Shown here piece by piece: positions 30,296-40,198 of a stretch of 64,000 nucleotides of DNA (position 1 is its first letter; every line of letters begins with the position of its first letter). Source of the stretch: Methanobacterium sp. (GTDB lineage Archaea; Methanobacteriota; Methanobacteria; Methanobacteriales; Methanobacteriaceae); the NCBI RefSeq assembly GCF_016217785.1, contig NZ_JACRGA010000023.1, forward strand, positions 66,103-130,102, given 5' to 3'. A program made the position numbers and the translations under genes. The notes under the pieces are model-generated. The model saw only the letters and a list, made by a program, of their open reading frames with translations, ran no database searches and was not told where the DNA came from.

Positions 30296-32440
30296 TTATT
30301 TTTTCCGGGTGCTGATAAATCCACCAATTACCATTAGGATAGCTAGGGCGATTCCTACCAGTGGAAATCCAGTATTTTGCATGTTGACTATTTTGGCATT
30401 AATTGTACTGGCTGCGTTTACTGTAGATGGTGTTATGGGCACTGTTAGATACCTGGTTTCCAAGTCCAGGGCTGCAGATGTTAGTGCAGCGCCGGCTGCT
30501 TCATCTCCACGCAGTAGGGTTGTGGAAACACCATCTATGGTTAAAGCGGTAGCGATTTTACTACCCACATTTCCGAGATTAGTGGTGAAGGTCACCACAG
30601 TCCCGTCAGGTAGATGTCCTAAAGCAGGGTCATGGAATGTTCCATCAGAATCATAGCGGAAGTCTGCTGTTAAAGTTGAAGTACTCCCCTGTGTTATAGT
30701 AATGGGGTTGGTGGTGTATCTCATAACCAGCCATGGATCGTAATCTGCGGATGTTCCTGTGATGATCTGGTCAAACTCGGGATTGTTGGAGCCCCACCAA
30801 TTATATCGTAAATCCGGTACAGATTCTGCATCATTATGTACTGCACCAGGAGAATTATTTACAATACGGTTGAAATTGACTATCATTTCACCAAAATTGC
30901 ATACTCCACCACCAAGAGGTGCATATTCACCTCCATTGGAGGCTGTAACGGTGTTAAATGCTATGGTGCTGTTACTGATAACAAGAACATTCTCGTTGTA
31001 GATACCACCTCCAACAGCAAATTCATCTCCCTCTATAGCTGCCACGGTGTTGTATCCAATGGTGCTTTTGTCAATATACAAATTCCCAGCAAAGGTGTTG
31101 GATATTGCTCCACCTCCAATGCGATTTATACCGGATGTGGTGGCTGTGACTGTGTTGTATTGAAGGATGCTGTCATTAATATACAGATTTCCACCATTTT
31201 GTATTCCTCCACCATATGCACCCACACCGGCATTGGTGGTAATAATGATGGTGTTGTATTGAATTCTGCTTTTATTAATGGCCATATCGCCATTGCTGAA
31301 AATTCCTGCACCATTAGCAATTACATCCTTATCAGCATTGGCTGTGACCGTGTTGTTTTGGATGATGCTGTTGTTGATGATGAGAACATTATCATTGTAG
31401 ATCCCTCCGCCATCAGCAGACACAATATTAAGTTGTGATGTGGCTGCAGCAATGGCGCAGTTGTTTTGGATGATGGAGTTGTCAATAAGCAGATTTCCAC
31501 CATTACATATTCCTCCACCAGCAGCAGACACGTTAACACCATCACCCGAGACTGTGGCACAGTTATTTTGGATGATGCAGTTATCAATGGTCATGGTACT
31601 ATCATCATCATTGTAGATTCCAGCACCAGCTGCAACCACGTCTACAGTTGTACTTGTGGCGGTAGCAGTGTTAAATTCAAGGGTGCTATTATTCAAGGTT
31701 AAAATACCTTCCTTGTTGTAGATGGCCCCTCCCTTACCGGCAGTGTTACCCTGGAAGTTGCTGTTGTTGATGGTACAGTTACCAAGGTAATTGAATACTG
31801 CTCCTCCTTCGTAGGCCTTGTTACTGTTAAAGGTTGAATCAATGATGGTGGAAGTACCGGTATTGGCTATAACACCTCCATAGGCATGATTAGGTATGTG
31901 TGCGGTGTTATCAGTAAAGGTACAGCTTGTAACCTGTAAAGTTCCATACCAGTTCATGATAGCACTTCCAGCATTAGATGCCCGGTTACCGGTGAAAGTA
32001 CAATTCTCCACTGTTAAATTACCCCGATTTAGAATACTACCTCCATAACTTCCGAAACCGTTTTTTAGTGTAATTTGGAGGATGTTGACAGTTGCCCAAT
32101 TCTGAATTACAAAGATATGGTTCTGATTTCCTGCGTCGATTATGGTGTTGTCTTGTCCAGATCCAATAATATTTAAGGATTTGTTGACTGTTAATCCATA
32201 GTCACCGGTGGTATTATACGTCCCTGATAAGAGGTATATGGTTCCTGTATTGTTATTAGCTGTTTCTAATCCTTTATGGATGGTCTGGTAAGGTTTTATG
32301 TCACTACCATCACCATCGGTATCGTTACCGTTGGGTGAAATGAACACGTTATCTGGATCTATAGGATCAGCCGCTGTAACTACTCCAACAGTCAGTGAAA
32401 TTAAAATAACAAGTGATAAGAGTATTACTATTTTTTTTAT
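30296..32440 (-). CDS. Surface adhesin-like protein 2 (beta-helix), apparent ATA start
   Basis: A 714-residue exported protein. The conventional first start (GTG, 32345-32347) would cut off the signal peptide. Reading upstream in frame gives K-K-I-V-I-L-L-S-L-V-I-L-I-S...V-T-A-A-D, a textbook signal sequence. It is preceded by GGAGGTGA, four bases, then ATA at 32440. Between that SD and the upstream in-frame TAG there is no ATG, GTG or TTG. The body is a Pmp-like beta-helix with G-G-A/G-I-x-N and I-I-Q-N-N repeats (about 60-500), then an Ig-like domain, and the anchor M-Q-N-T-G-F-P-L-V-G with basic tail R-K-K. Confidence 0.85.
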   Translation of the reverse strand: MKKIVILLSLVILISLTVGVVTAADPIDPDNVFISPNGNDTDGDGSDIKPYQTIHKGLETANNNTGTIYLLSGTYNTTGDYGLTVNKSLNIIGSGQDNTIIDAGNQNHIFVIQNWATVNILQITLKNGFGSYGGSILNRGNLTVENCTFTGNRASNAGSAIMNWYGTLQVTSCTFTDNTAHIPNHAYGGVIANTGTSTIIDSTFNSNKAYEGGAVFNYLGNCTINNSNFQGNTAGKGGAIYNKEGILTLNNSTLEFNTATATSTTVDVVAAGAGIYNDDDSTMTIDNCIIQNNCATVSGDGVNVSAAGGGICNGGNLLIDNSIIQNNCAIAAATSQLNIVSADGGGIYNDNVLIINNSIIQNNTVTANADKDVIANGAGIFSNGDMAINKSRIQYNTIIITTNAGVGAYGGGIQNGGNLYINDSILQYNTVTATTSGINRIGGGAISNTFAGNLYIDKSTIGYNTVAAIEGDEFAVGGGIYNENVLVISNSTIAFNTVTASNGGEYAPLGGGVCNFGEMIVNFNRIVNNSPGAVHNDAESVPDLRYNWWGSNNPEFDQIITGTSADYDPWLVMRYTTNPITITQGSTSTLTADFRYDSDGTFHDPALGHLPDGTVVTFTTNLGNVGSKIATALTIDGVSTTLLRGDEAAGAALTSAALDLETRYLTVPITPSTVNAASTINAKIVNMQNTGFPLVGIALAILMVIGGFISTRKK

Positions 32441-32747
32441 ATTTTCACCTCCTTTTGTCCACTATCACTAATAATCTCATCAAAATATTGTTAATTTCAA
32501 GTATAAATAAAGATGCACACTTTAATCCAATGGAAAAATTTAAATGTAAACCATTATCCCTTAAAAAAAAAGATTGATCAATAATGCTGGATTATCTGTT
32601 CATAAAGGGAAAATAGAAAAATATAGGCGTATTATTTCTTCTTTATATGCGTATGAATCGTCTTTACAAATTGATATTATTAAAATTCAATGCTAGATTT
32701 ATTGAAATTAAAAAATAAAAAAAAGTTGGGAAAAGGGATAAGATCCC
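32441..32747 (-). promoter_or_regulatory. Adhesin 2 leader with shared promoter motif; adhesin 3 hairpin
   Basis: Positions 32501-32544 hold a motif shared with the adhesin 3 and 4 upstream regions. On the minus strand it reads TTTAAATTTTTCC, about 15 bases, then AAGTGTGCAT and CTTTATT. The TTTAAAT word is a plausible archaeal TATA box and the GTGCAT area a plausible start point about 75 bases before the coding start. The 3' end holds the adhesin 3 hairpin AAGGGATAAGATCCCTT (32733-32749). Confidence 0.5.
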
Positions 32748-35700
32748 TTATTGTTTTTTCCGGGTGCTGATAAATCCGCCGAGTACCATTAGGATAGCTA
32801 ATACTATTCCTGCGAGTGGTATTCCTGTGTTTTGCATTCCAACTGTGTTACTGGTTACGCTTGCTGCATTTACTGGTGTCACTGCATTTAAACTCAGGGA
32901 ATTAACTCCCATACTGTTTATACTAAAGGTTTCTGATGCTATTGATGCAGTGAATAGGTAGATTCCGGGTCCTGTAGTCCATCCAGAGATGTAGAGGTAT
33001 GGATCTCCTACTGTGACGTTGTTGAATGTCCAAGTTATGGTGGTCCCGTTCTGAGTCCAGGTTCCATCACCCTTGATTTCGGATATTACGAATCCTTCGG
33101 GTATTGGTATGGTTATGGTAACGTTAGTTGCATCGTCTGGTCCGTTGTTACCCAGTTTGTAGGTTAAGGTGAATGTTTCACCTGGTCTGGGATTGTTTTT
33201 GTTGCTGGTTATCTGGATGTATAGGTCTGATTGGGGCACGTAGATTGTTGCATTTGTCTGGTTGGTTGTTCCTATGAGAGTTGCTGTGTTTATGGTGTTT
33301 TTCCCTGCAAGTAGAGCTGTTACTTCTCCAGTGAGGTTTAAGGTAGCATTTTCACCTACGTCAAGGTTGAGTGTCCATATTCCTGTTTCAGAGTTGTAGG
33401 TTCCTTTAGAAGGAGTTATTGCAACGTTATTGAATCCGGCTGGCATTATGTCTTGTATCTGGATGTTAGTAGCGTCGCTGGGTCCGTTGTTGTGCACGGT
33501 TACTGTATAGGTGATTGTGTCTCCTACGTCTGGCCGTGGGTTGTTCACTGTTTTTTCTAGTTCAATGGCAGATTCTTGTTCTACAGTCGTGAATACAGTA
33601 TCAGAGGTATTATCTGGGTCTGTTATGTGGGTAGATGAGGTTATGCTCACGGTATTGGATAGTATGGTATCTGCTGGTATTGATGATGAGACTGTTCCAT
33701 TTACAGTTATAATGCATGAACCACCTGCGGGAAGAGTTCCCAGGTTTATGTTCAAATTTCCAGTTCCGGATGTGGGGCCAGAAGCTCCTCCAGAATATTC
33801 AGCAGTCCATGAAATATTCGATATGCCCATGGGGAATGTATCAGATATGATAACACCGGTAGCAGTATCGGGTCCATTATTAGTGGCTGTTATGGTGTAT
33901 GTGATTTGATTTCCGGCAATAACTGTGTTTGGAGCGGTTTTGCTGATGGTTAGGTTGGCTGCGGGTATGATGTTAATATACGCGGCTTCAGTGTCAATGG
34001 TTGTGTATCCGTCGGCAGTGGCATTTACTCTAACCGGGTTAAATAAGGGATTAACAGCTCCTTCAATTGCATAGAAGGTGGCAGTCAAAACACCGGCAAT
34101 TGTGTTACCTGTGAATGAATGGCTAATTACTGAACTATTAAAGCTTCCCCAGAGCACATCCAGGGTTATACTCCCGTCAGGTATATTACCACCAGTTAAA
34201 GGACTCCCACTGTTGATGTGGTTGAAATCCCCAGTGATATTTGATGTTTCCCCGTTGTTTATGTTGTTGGGAGTTGTGTTAACGGATAAAATTATCCATG
34301 GATCTGATAACACGTCACAACCAGTTTCCATCATAATGAGGTTGTTGATGGTTGATGGATCCGAGTTGGATCCCCACCAGTTCAGCGTGGCATTTAAAGA
34401 CCCATAGGCAATATATATGGCATTGCCTTCAGATGCAGTGTTATTCACAATCCGGTTGAACTGGATGATGTGGTTGGTGTAATCTCCATCATAGATGTAG
34501 AAGGCTCCACCATAATTGCTTGCATAGTTCTCAGTGAACACATTATTTTTAACTGTTACCAGGAAATTGCTCTGGTAGTTCTGACTCATGATGGCTCCTC
34601 CACTTCCTGCCGAGTTTTTGGTGAAAGTACAGTTGGTGATATTCATGTTAGCCATGTTACAGATAGCTCCACCACTATAGACTGAGTAACTGTTAGGAAC
34701 CCAGTTTCCCATGAATACTGTGTTAAAGATGGTTAGATTTCCGTCACTGTAAATTGCTCCCCCATAGAAGTCTGCATAGTTATTGGAGAATGTGCAATTC
34801 AGGATATTCAAATCTCCCTGGTTCAGAATAGCTCCGCCAAAACCAAACCCTGTCCCGTTGGTCAAGGTAAGGTTTCCAAGTGTGACACTTACTCCGGAAC
34901 TTATAAAGAATATTCCGCCATTACCATCTGCATTGATAATAACACCAGTTCCAGAACCTGGTATCCAGGTGTCCTGGAAAATGGTCAGGTCTTTATCAAT
35001 ACTCAATCCACTATCTAATGGGTCTTTGTATTCTCCGTTGGCGATGTGTATTCTGCCATTTGATCTAACTTCGCTTATTGCCTTATTTAATGTGAGGAAT
35101 GGATAACTTGGACTACCGTTTCCAGTATTGTCGTCTCCTGTGGTGGCAACGTAGATATCATCCCTGTCCATTATTCTTATTGTGGTGTTTACAGTTTGTC
35201 CATCAACAGTGGCATTTACGGTTGCAAATCCTGGTGTTAAACCAGCAGTGAAGGTAGTTGTAGCGTTTAAACCATCACTGATAATGTCATTTAATGGGTT
35301 TAGAGCTCCTAAACTGTTAACATCAAAAACTACATCAACAGGAGGAACAGCACCTAAGGGGGAAGTGTCATCACCGTTTGAATTGTATTTCAAACTAACA
35401 CTTACCACGGAACTTTCACCAGTTCCAATTAACTCGGAAGTGGGATTAATGGTAAGTATAATCCATGGATCAGCATATACTGAACCTCCATTGACATAAA
35501 TCAGGTTAGAGATGGTCATGGGATTGACATTGGAACCCCACCAGTTATTGGTGGCATTCAAAGTGCCCTCACTATTCCAAATGGCAGTACCATAATTTCC
35601 AATATTTCCATAGAATCTGTTGAAATGAACTTCAACAACATTGGAAGCACCTACATTATTGTAGATCGCACCACCAAAGTATGCGTAGTTATTAAGGAAT

Positions 35701-36575
35701 GTACAACTGGTTACTTCCAAATTAGCATACATATTTTCAATAACACCACCCAGTGGGGTGTAATAACCGACTCTTCGTCCATTGTTGGTAAAAGTACAGT
35801 TAGTAATGTTCATAGAGCCATATATATTATAAATGGCACTATCACTACTTCCATAATTACCAAGGAAGGTGCTGTTAGAAATATTACTGGTACCTTGGAA
35901 ATTGGATATGGCCCCGCCCCGATCTTCGGCAACGTTACCCTCGAAAGTACAACCAGTAACATCCAACGTACCAAGGAAACTACCAATTGCCCCGCCGTAA
36001 TGGTATATACCAAGTGTTCTATCGTTAATGAAAGAACAATTGACTACTCTCAAAGTACTCTGATAATTATAGACAGCACCACCACCTTCAAGACTTGATT
36101 GGCAATTTGCAGTGTTATTGGTGAAACTACAATTTTCTAAAGTTAAAGTACCCTGATTGTAGATAGCACCACCAGAACCAGTTGTATATCCATTGGTTAT
36201 GGTTAGATTACAGATGGTAACTGTAATCCCTGGTTGAATATTGAATACCCAACTGTTATCGGTTCCGTTGATTATGGTACCACTCTGGCTTTCACCGGTA
36301 ATGTTCATATTCTTGTTTATGGTAATGTTGGTGTTGCCAGTTCCAGTGTATTGTCCATCAGCGATTTGTACTATTCCATTAGAGTCTACGGTTCCGGTTG
36401 CATTTCCAATAGTGAGTTTGGCATGTTCCCATGAAGAACCATCATTGACATCATCTCCACTGGAACCATTCACATAAATGGTTGCAGCCGAAGCAGAACT
36501 AACACAAAAAAGTACTGTTAACCCGATAAACAGTGAAAGAATGAGTATTTTAGTTGTAATTAATTGTTTTCTTAT
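32748..36575 (-). CDS. Surface adhesin-like protein 3 (double beta-helix plus DUF11), obligatory near-cognate start
   Basis: A 1275-residue exported protein. GGAGGTGA, four bases, then ATA at 36575 begins R-K-Q-L-I-T-T-K-I-L-I-L-S-L-F-I...S-A-S-A-A, a clear signal peptide. From the upstream in-frame TAG to the GTG at 36473 there is no ATG, GTG or TTG. Two Pmp-like beta-helix blocks (about 45-330 and 470-760) use F-x-N-N and G-G-A-I-Y motifs. Each closes with N-W-W-G-S-N and D-P-W-I-I-L. Then come three DUF11-type domains (about 870-1200) and the anchor M-Q-N-T-G-I-P-L-A-G with tail R-K-K-Q. It is the largest member of the array. Confidence 0.88.
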   Translation of the reverse strand: MRKQLITTKILILSLFIGLTVLFCVSSASAATIYVNGSSGDDVNDGSSWEHAKLTIGNATGTVDSNGIVQIADGQYTGTGNTNITINKNMNITGESQSGTIINGTDNSWVFNIQPGITVTICNLTITNGYTTGSGGAIYNQGTLTLENCSFTNNTANCQSSLEGGGAVYNYQSTLRVVNCSFINDRTLGIYHYGGAIGSFLGTLDVTGCTFEGNVAEDRGGAISNFQGTSNISNSTFLGNYGSSDSAIYNIYGSMNITNCTFTNNGRRVGYYTPLGGVIENMYANLEVTSCTFLNNYAYFGGAIYNNVGASNVVEVHFNRFYGNIGNYGTAIWNSEGTLNATNNWWGSNVNPMTISNLIYVNGGSVYADPWIILTINPTSELIGTGESSVVSVSLKYNSNGDDTSPLGAVPPVDVVFDVNSLGALNPLNDIISDGLNATTTFTAGLTPGFATVNATVDGQTVNTTIRIMDRDDIYVATTGDDNTGNGSPSYPFLTLNKAISEVRSNGRIHIANGEYKDPLDSGLSIDKDLTIFQDTWIPGSGTGVIINADGNGGIFFISSGVSVTLGNLTLTNGTGFGFGGAILNQGDLNILNCTFSNNYADFYGGAIYSDGNLTIFNTVFMGNWVPNSYSVYSGGAICNMANMNITNCTFTKNSAGSGGAIMSQNYQSNFLVTVKNNVFTENYASNYGGAFYIYDGDYTNHIIQFNRIVNNTASEGNAIYIAYGSLNATLNWWGSNSDPSTINNLIMMETGCDVLSDPWIILSVNTTPNNINNGETSNITGDFNHINSGSPLTGGNIPDGSITLDVLWGSFNSSVISHSFTGNTIAGVLTATFYAIEGAVNPLFNPVRVNATADGYTTIDTEAAYINIIPAANLTISKTAPNTVIAGNQITYTITATNNGPDTATGVIISDTFPMGISNISWTAEYSGGASGPTSGTGNLNINLGTLPAGGSCIITVNGTVSSSIPADTILSNTVSITSSTHITDPDNTSDTVFTTVEQESAIELEKTVNNPRPDVGDTITYTVTVHNNGPSDATNIQIQDIMPAGFNNVAITPSKGTYNSETGIWTLNLDVGENATLNLTGEVTALLAGKNTINTATLIGTTNQTNATIYVPQSDLYIQITSNKNNPRPGETFTLTYKLGNNGPDDATNVTITIPIPEGFVISEIKGDGTWTQNGTTITWTFNNVTVGDPYLYISGWTTGPGIYLFTASIASETFSINSMGVNSLSLNAVTPVNAASVTSNTVGMQNTGIPLAGIVLAILMVLGGFISTRKKQ

Positions 36576-36882
36576 CTTTTCACCTCCTTTATGCCTAATA
36601 ATCTAAAATAACCAGATATCGTTTAGTTTTAGTAGTTAATAAAGCAGCACTTTTATGATTAAAAGGAAAAATTTATAAATAATAACAAAATTCAAATATC
36701 CAACTTAAATTCCTAAAATCGTTTATTCTATTGGTGTAATAGGATTAATATAGAAAAAATAAAGGCTTTTATTATTATTTAAAGACTCCTGAATCCGTTC
36801 TACAATAGATACTTTTTATAAGGCAATGGTTTTAGTCATTAAGATTAAAAATAGAAAAAGGGGAAAGGGACCTAAAAATCCC
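36576..36882 (-). promoter_or_regulatory. Adhesin 3 leader, shared promoter motif, TIR 3'-remnant
   Basis: Positions 36634-36680 carry the adhesin promoter motif (minus strand: TTTATAAATTTTTCC, spacer, AAAGTGCTGCTTTATT), about 72 bases before the ATA start. Positions 36776-36815 match the 3' end of the TIR gene at 43029: read on the minus strand they encode V-S-I-V-E-R-I-Q-E-S-L. The orphan anchor's hairpin lies at 36866-36884. Confidence 0.55.
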
Positions 36883-37066
36883 TTATTGTTTTTTTCTGGT
36901 GCTGATGAATCCTCCAAATACCATCAAAATAGCTAAGACAATTCCTGCGATTGGAATTCCAGTGTTTTGCATTTCTATGGAATTGCTAGTTGTTATGCCG
37001 TTGACTTGTGGAAGAATGTCAATCGAGAACGGACTTTCATCGATACTGTGTTTGAAAAAGTTTTAA
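36883..37066 (-). pseudogene. Orphan adhesin C-terminal anchor (copy 1)
   Basis: An open frame without any start codon encodes about 60 residues ending I-L-P-Q-V-N-G-I, then M-Q-N-T-G-I-P-I-A-G, the hydrophobic helix and S-T-R-K-K-Q-stop. This is the last segment of an adhesin gene, closest in pattern to adhesins 3 and 4. Its 5' end is an in-frame TAA near 37069. The conserved 3' hairpin is retained. It is a remnant of a deleted adhesin or a donor cassette for recombination. Confidence 0.8.
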
Positions 37067-37099
37067 AAACATTGGATATATATTTATAATAGTAATTGG

Positions 37100-37128
37100 C
37101 CTTAAATTACAATTCTAAAGACTACAAG
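37100..37128 (+). repeat. 29-bp direct repeat, left copy
   Basis: It starts CCTTAAATTACAATTCTAAA and recurs at 37958-37986 with one mismatch in 29. The two copies flank the TetR gene at 37182-37742. The word TTCTAAAGACT also occurs in the TIR-gene 3' end and in its remnants. Confidence 0.7.
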
Positions 37129-37181
37129 TCAAATTAAGACAAAAAACATTTATTTAACAAATTGATGGATTTTTCCAGGGA

Positions 37182-37742
37182 TTATTGGAGGGACAGGGAA
37201 AGATTATAGATGAATTTATCTAAAACAACTTCAATGCTTGTATCCTGACGACCATGATACTTACCGAGATCGTACATGTATACAAATGAGAATATGCTAA
37301 GAGCAAATGCCATATAATCTATTTTCTGATTAGGAAGATGCTTTTCAATATATTTACCAAAATCATACGACCCTTCCATCAGGAACTGTTCAGATATTTT
37401 TCTCTCACTATTGAATCCTAATTTGAAGAATTCAAAGTTATTCCAGATAAAATTTTCCAAATTTTTAACGTAAGTTTCTAAAAAGTCCTTTGGGTCTTCA
37501 AATTCTTTATCAACAAATAAAATGGCAGATGCATCTTCATTCAATTTTTTCATGCCACATATCATAACTTGATCAAAAAGATTCTGTTTAGTTTTAAACT
37601 TGGTATATAAGGTCATCTCAGTAAAACCTGCTTTGGCTGCTATGATTTTAGTAGTAGCGCCAGCATATCCCTTTTCACTAAACAATTTTAAAGCCGCATC
37701 TATAATCTTTTGTTCAGTTTTATCTACCTTACAATCAACCAT
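37182..37742 (-). CDS. TetR/AcrR-family transcriptional regulator
   Basis: A 186-residue regulator. The helix-turn-helix segment is A-T-T-K-I-I-A-A-K-A-G-F-T-E-M-T-L-Y-T-K-F (about 29-49), typical TetR. The C-terminal domain is helical. It is unrelated in detail to the TetR at 9342. It sits inside the broken adhesin array between two 29-bp direct repeats and near orphan anchors, suggesting that it arrived by insertion or stayed behind after rearrangement. No clear ribosome binding site precedes its ATG, which follows a TATA-like run directly. Confidence 0.88.
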   Translation of the reverse strand: MVDCKVDKTEQKIIDAALKLFSEKGYAGATTKIIAAKAGFTEMTLYTKFKTKQNLFDQVMICGMKKLNEDASAILFVDKEFEDPKDFLETYVKNLENFIWNNFEFFKLGFNSERKISEQFLMEGSYDFGKYIEKHLPNQKIDYMAFALSIFSFVYMYDLGKYHGRQDTSIEVVLDKFIYNLSLSLQ

Positions 37743-38089
37743 ATTATATAATTAGAATTGCTCTATTAAATAAGTTAATTTAAGCAAATTTTTTCATACA
37801 AATTTTTTCATATTTTCATACAAATCCACAATTTAATATAATAAGATCAAGTTTGGGATTGGCTTGTAATAGTCAATACATTAAAAAAGATATTAAACCG
37901 TTTTTTAAAAATTCTCTAAAATAATAGGACATATATTCATCAAAAAAGATATATTTACCTTAAATTACAATTCTAAAGACTCCAAGATCGATTTTACAAT
38001 AGATACTTTTGATAAGTCAATTGTATGAAAATTAATTCAATATTTAATCATAATTCAATATTTATATCATGAAAAAATAAATTATTTTG
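37743..38089. other. Divergent intergenic region with repeats
   Basis: About 350 AT-rich bases between the divergent TetR and sensor genes. It includes the right 29-bp direct repeat (37958-37986), which continues to about 38025 as a TIR 3'-end-like sequence (minus strand: V-S-I-V-K-S-I-L-E-S-L-E). No gene is supported. Confidence 0.5.
37958..37986 (+). repeat. 29-bp direct repeat, right copy
   Basis: It matches 37100-37128 at 28 of 29 positions, in the same orientation, and is followed by about 40 more bases similar to the TIR-gene 3' end. Confidence 0.7.
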
Positions 38090-39574
38090 ATGACCTCTTC
38101 TAAATCCATTTTGAATCGTATAAAAACTAACATAACCGATGAAAAAAATCGTTATATCGATTATTTGGGAGTTTTATTTGCTTTGATGGCCAGCATATTT
38201 GGTTTTCTGGCTTTAGAATATGGGGAAAATTTTGTACCAATTTTTCAAGAGGCAAGTATAGTACTTCTTGAGAAGACCTTTGTAATAGTAGGTATAGCTT
38301 ATTTAATTACCAAAGCAAGTTTCTTTGGTGAAATACTTGACAAAAAATTCACCAAAAAAAATATATTTTTATTAATTATCATCTTAGGATCTCTTTCCAT
38401 TTTCGCCAATCATACTGGTGCTGATTATTTAGGTGCTAATGCTAATGTACGAGACCTGGCACCTATGGTGGGTGGTTTAATAGCCGGGCCTTTTGTCGGA
38501 GTTAGTGTTGGAATTATTGGGGCAATAGATCGTTTTTTATTAGGAGGACCCACATACATACCCTGCACCATTGCAACCTTTTTAGCAGGTCTTTTTAGTG
38601 GTATAATCTACATACTTAACAAGGGTAAATTTGTGGGAGTATTATACGCAGTCATATTTTCAGCTTTCTATGAAATATTCCACATGATTTTAGTTATGAT
38701 CACTCCCTACGACCTTGCTTTTACAATAGTTAAAGAATTAAGCATACCTGTAATACTTGCAAACTCAATAGGGATGCTGATATTTGCAATATTCATTTCT
38801 AATGAGATTAAAGAACGAGTACAAGCAAAGGAAATGGCATTATACCATGAAGAAGCTGAATTATATGAACATGAATTAGAGGTAGCTTGTCAAATCCAGG
38901 ATAAGTTCTGGAAGCTTCAGACAACCCAAATCAAAGGCATGGAAATGGAAATCATTGATATGTCAATAGACATTCCCCAAAGCCATTTTTACGATGTAAT
39001 ATCTAATAAAATGAATAAAACAAGTTTTGTTGTGGGTCATGTGGATGATAAAACGTTATTATCCTCCTTTATTGGTACACATATTCTGACTGAAGCCAGA
39101 AAAAGGATAAAAAATGATATTTCCTTGATTAAAATGACAAAATTCCTTAATTGGTACTTATCAATATATAAACCCTTTAACATTAGGATAAGCTTGTTTA
39201 ATGCTGAATTTGATCCAAAAACTAAGATTTTAAAATATTTAAACTTAGGGGATACGATCTCCATGGTTTACAAGAGTAATAGTGGAGAAATTGATTTCTC
39301 ACACAAATTTTCATACTATTTAGGTTCTAAAACCCTCAATAATATTAATGAATTTGAAATTATACTTGAAAAAGATGATTTAATCTTCATACTGTTATTT
39401 AAACATACAATGAATCTATCCGAGCAGACTACAATAAAAGATTCAATAGGGAACCTAATAAAAGAAAATAACGAGATGTCCCTTAAGGAATTGAAAATAA
39501 AATTCGAAGAGTTTTTAAATTTAAAAGAAGGATATGACTCTCAAATATGCATTTTACTTTTGAAAGTAGATTGA
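38090..39574 (+). CDS. 5TM-LYT sensor with degenerate SpoIIE/RsbU-like domain
   Basis: A 494-residue protein. The N-terminal half has about seven to eight hydrophobic segments including the LytS-type 5TM core N-V-R-D-L-A-P-M-V-G-G-L-I-A-G-P-F-V-G (about residues 120-140). A helical linker with A-C-Q-I-Q-D-K-F-W leads to a PP2C-like domain of the RsbU type. The expected D-V-S-G-K-G metal motif is replaced by G-H-V-D-D-K-T, so phosphatase activity is doubtful. It may be a pseudophosphatase sensor. It is the only plus-strand gene in the adhesin array. Weak ribosome binding site; ATG at 38090. Confidence 0.75.
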   Translation: MTSSKSILNRIKTNITDEKNRYIDYLGVLFALMASIFGFLALEYGENFVPIFQEASIVLLEKTFVIVGIAYLITKASFFGEILDKKFTKKNIFLLIIILGSLSIFANHTGADYLGANANVRDLAPMVGGLIAGPFVGVSVGIIGAIDRFLLGGPTYIPCTIATFLAGLFSGIIYILNKGKFVGVLYAVIFSAFYEIFHMILVMITPYDLAFTIVKELSIPVILANSIGMLIFAIFISNEIKERVQAKEMALYHEEAELYEHELEVACQIQDKFWKLQTTQIKGMEMEIIDMSIDIPQSHFYDVISNKMNKTSFVVGHVDDKTLLSSFIGTHILTEARKRIKNDISLIKMTKFLNWYLSIYKPFNIRISLFNAEFDPKTKILKYLNLGDTISMVYKSNSGEIDFSHKFSYYLGSKTLNNINEFEIILEKDDLIFILLFKHTMNLSEQTTIKDSIGNLIKENNEMSLKELKIKFEEFLNLKEGYDSQICILLLKVD

Positions 39575-39679
39575 AATTGATATACAAAACAAAATTTTAA
39601 TACCATAATCATATTTTAATACCATATCAAAAAGAAAATTAAAAAAAAGATTGGGAAAAGGATTCAATATCCCTTCTAT

Positions 39680-39836
39680 TATTTTTTCCAGGTACCAAAA
39701 ATCCACCGAGTACCATCAGGATAGCTAAAACCATTCCTGCCAGTGGTGTCCCTGTTTTTTGCATTTCAACTGTGTTGGTGGTTGCTGCGTTTACCGGTGG
39801 TAGGATGTTAAGTGTTAACCTGCAAGTAAAGTACAA
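39680..39836 (-). pseudogene. Orphan adhesin C-terminal anchor (copy 2, frameshifted)
   Basis: It encodes L-N-I-L-P-P-V-N-A-A-T-T, M-Q-K-T-G-T-P-L-A-G and the hydrophobic helix. Then a one-base shift near 39680-39690 destroys the basic tail and stop (G-K-N-N-R-R instead of R-K-K-stop). No start codon with a ribosome binding site. It retains only a weak copy of the 3' hairpin (about 39658-39676). It is a decaying remnant of an adhesin gene. Confidence 0.75.
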
Positions 39837-39900
39837 GTAAAATTCAGGGGTACTGTTATTATTAATTGAAAAAAATGAATAAATTTAAAATTATAGATGT

Positions 39901-40077
39901 TTATCTGTTTGAAGGGACACCAAAGTATGTTCGGTAAGCACCGGCTATTATCCAGATTACTATGGCTAAAACTAATCCATATTTCCAATCATAAAGACCA
40001 AATATTCCTCCAATGAAAACTAAAAGCCCTACTGCTCCAATGATATACAAAACAAAATTTTTTTGGTTGTTGTCCAT
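39901..40077 (-). CDS. Small two-helix membrane protein
   Basis: A 58-residue protein starting M-D-N-N-Q-K-N with two hydrophobic helices (about 8-28 and 33-50). The frame opens at 40125, but GGGGGAT lies just before the ATG at 40077, which I prefer. The family is unknown. It lies between an orphan anchor and adhesin 4. Confidence 0.65.
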   Translation of the reverse strand: MDNNQKNFVLYIIGAVGLLVFIGGIFGLYDWKYGLVLAIVIWIIAGAYRTYFGVPSNR

Positions 40078-40198
40078 TATTATACATCCCCCTAATTTAT
40101 CTTTAAGTACTAATATGCTCTTCATTTCATAATATTGTTATGACATTATGATACATTAAAAATGAGTTCGTTGTTCACGTCTAAAGTAGGTTGATGAG

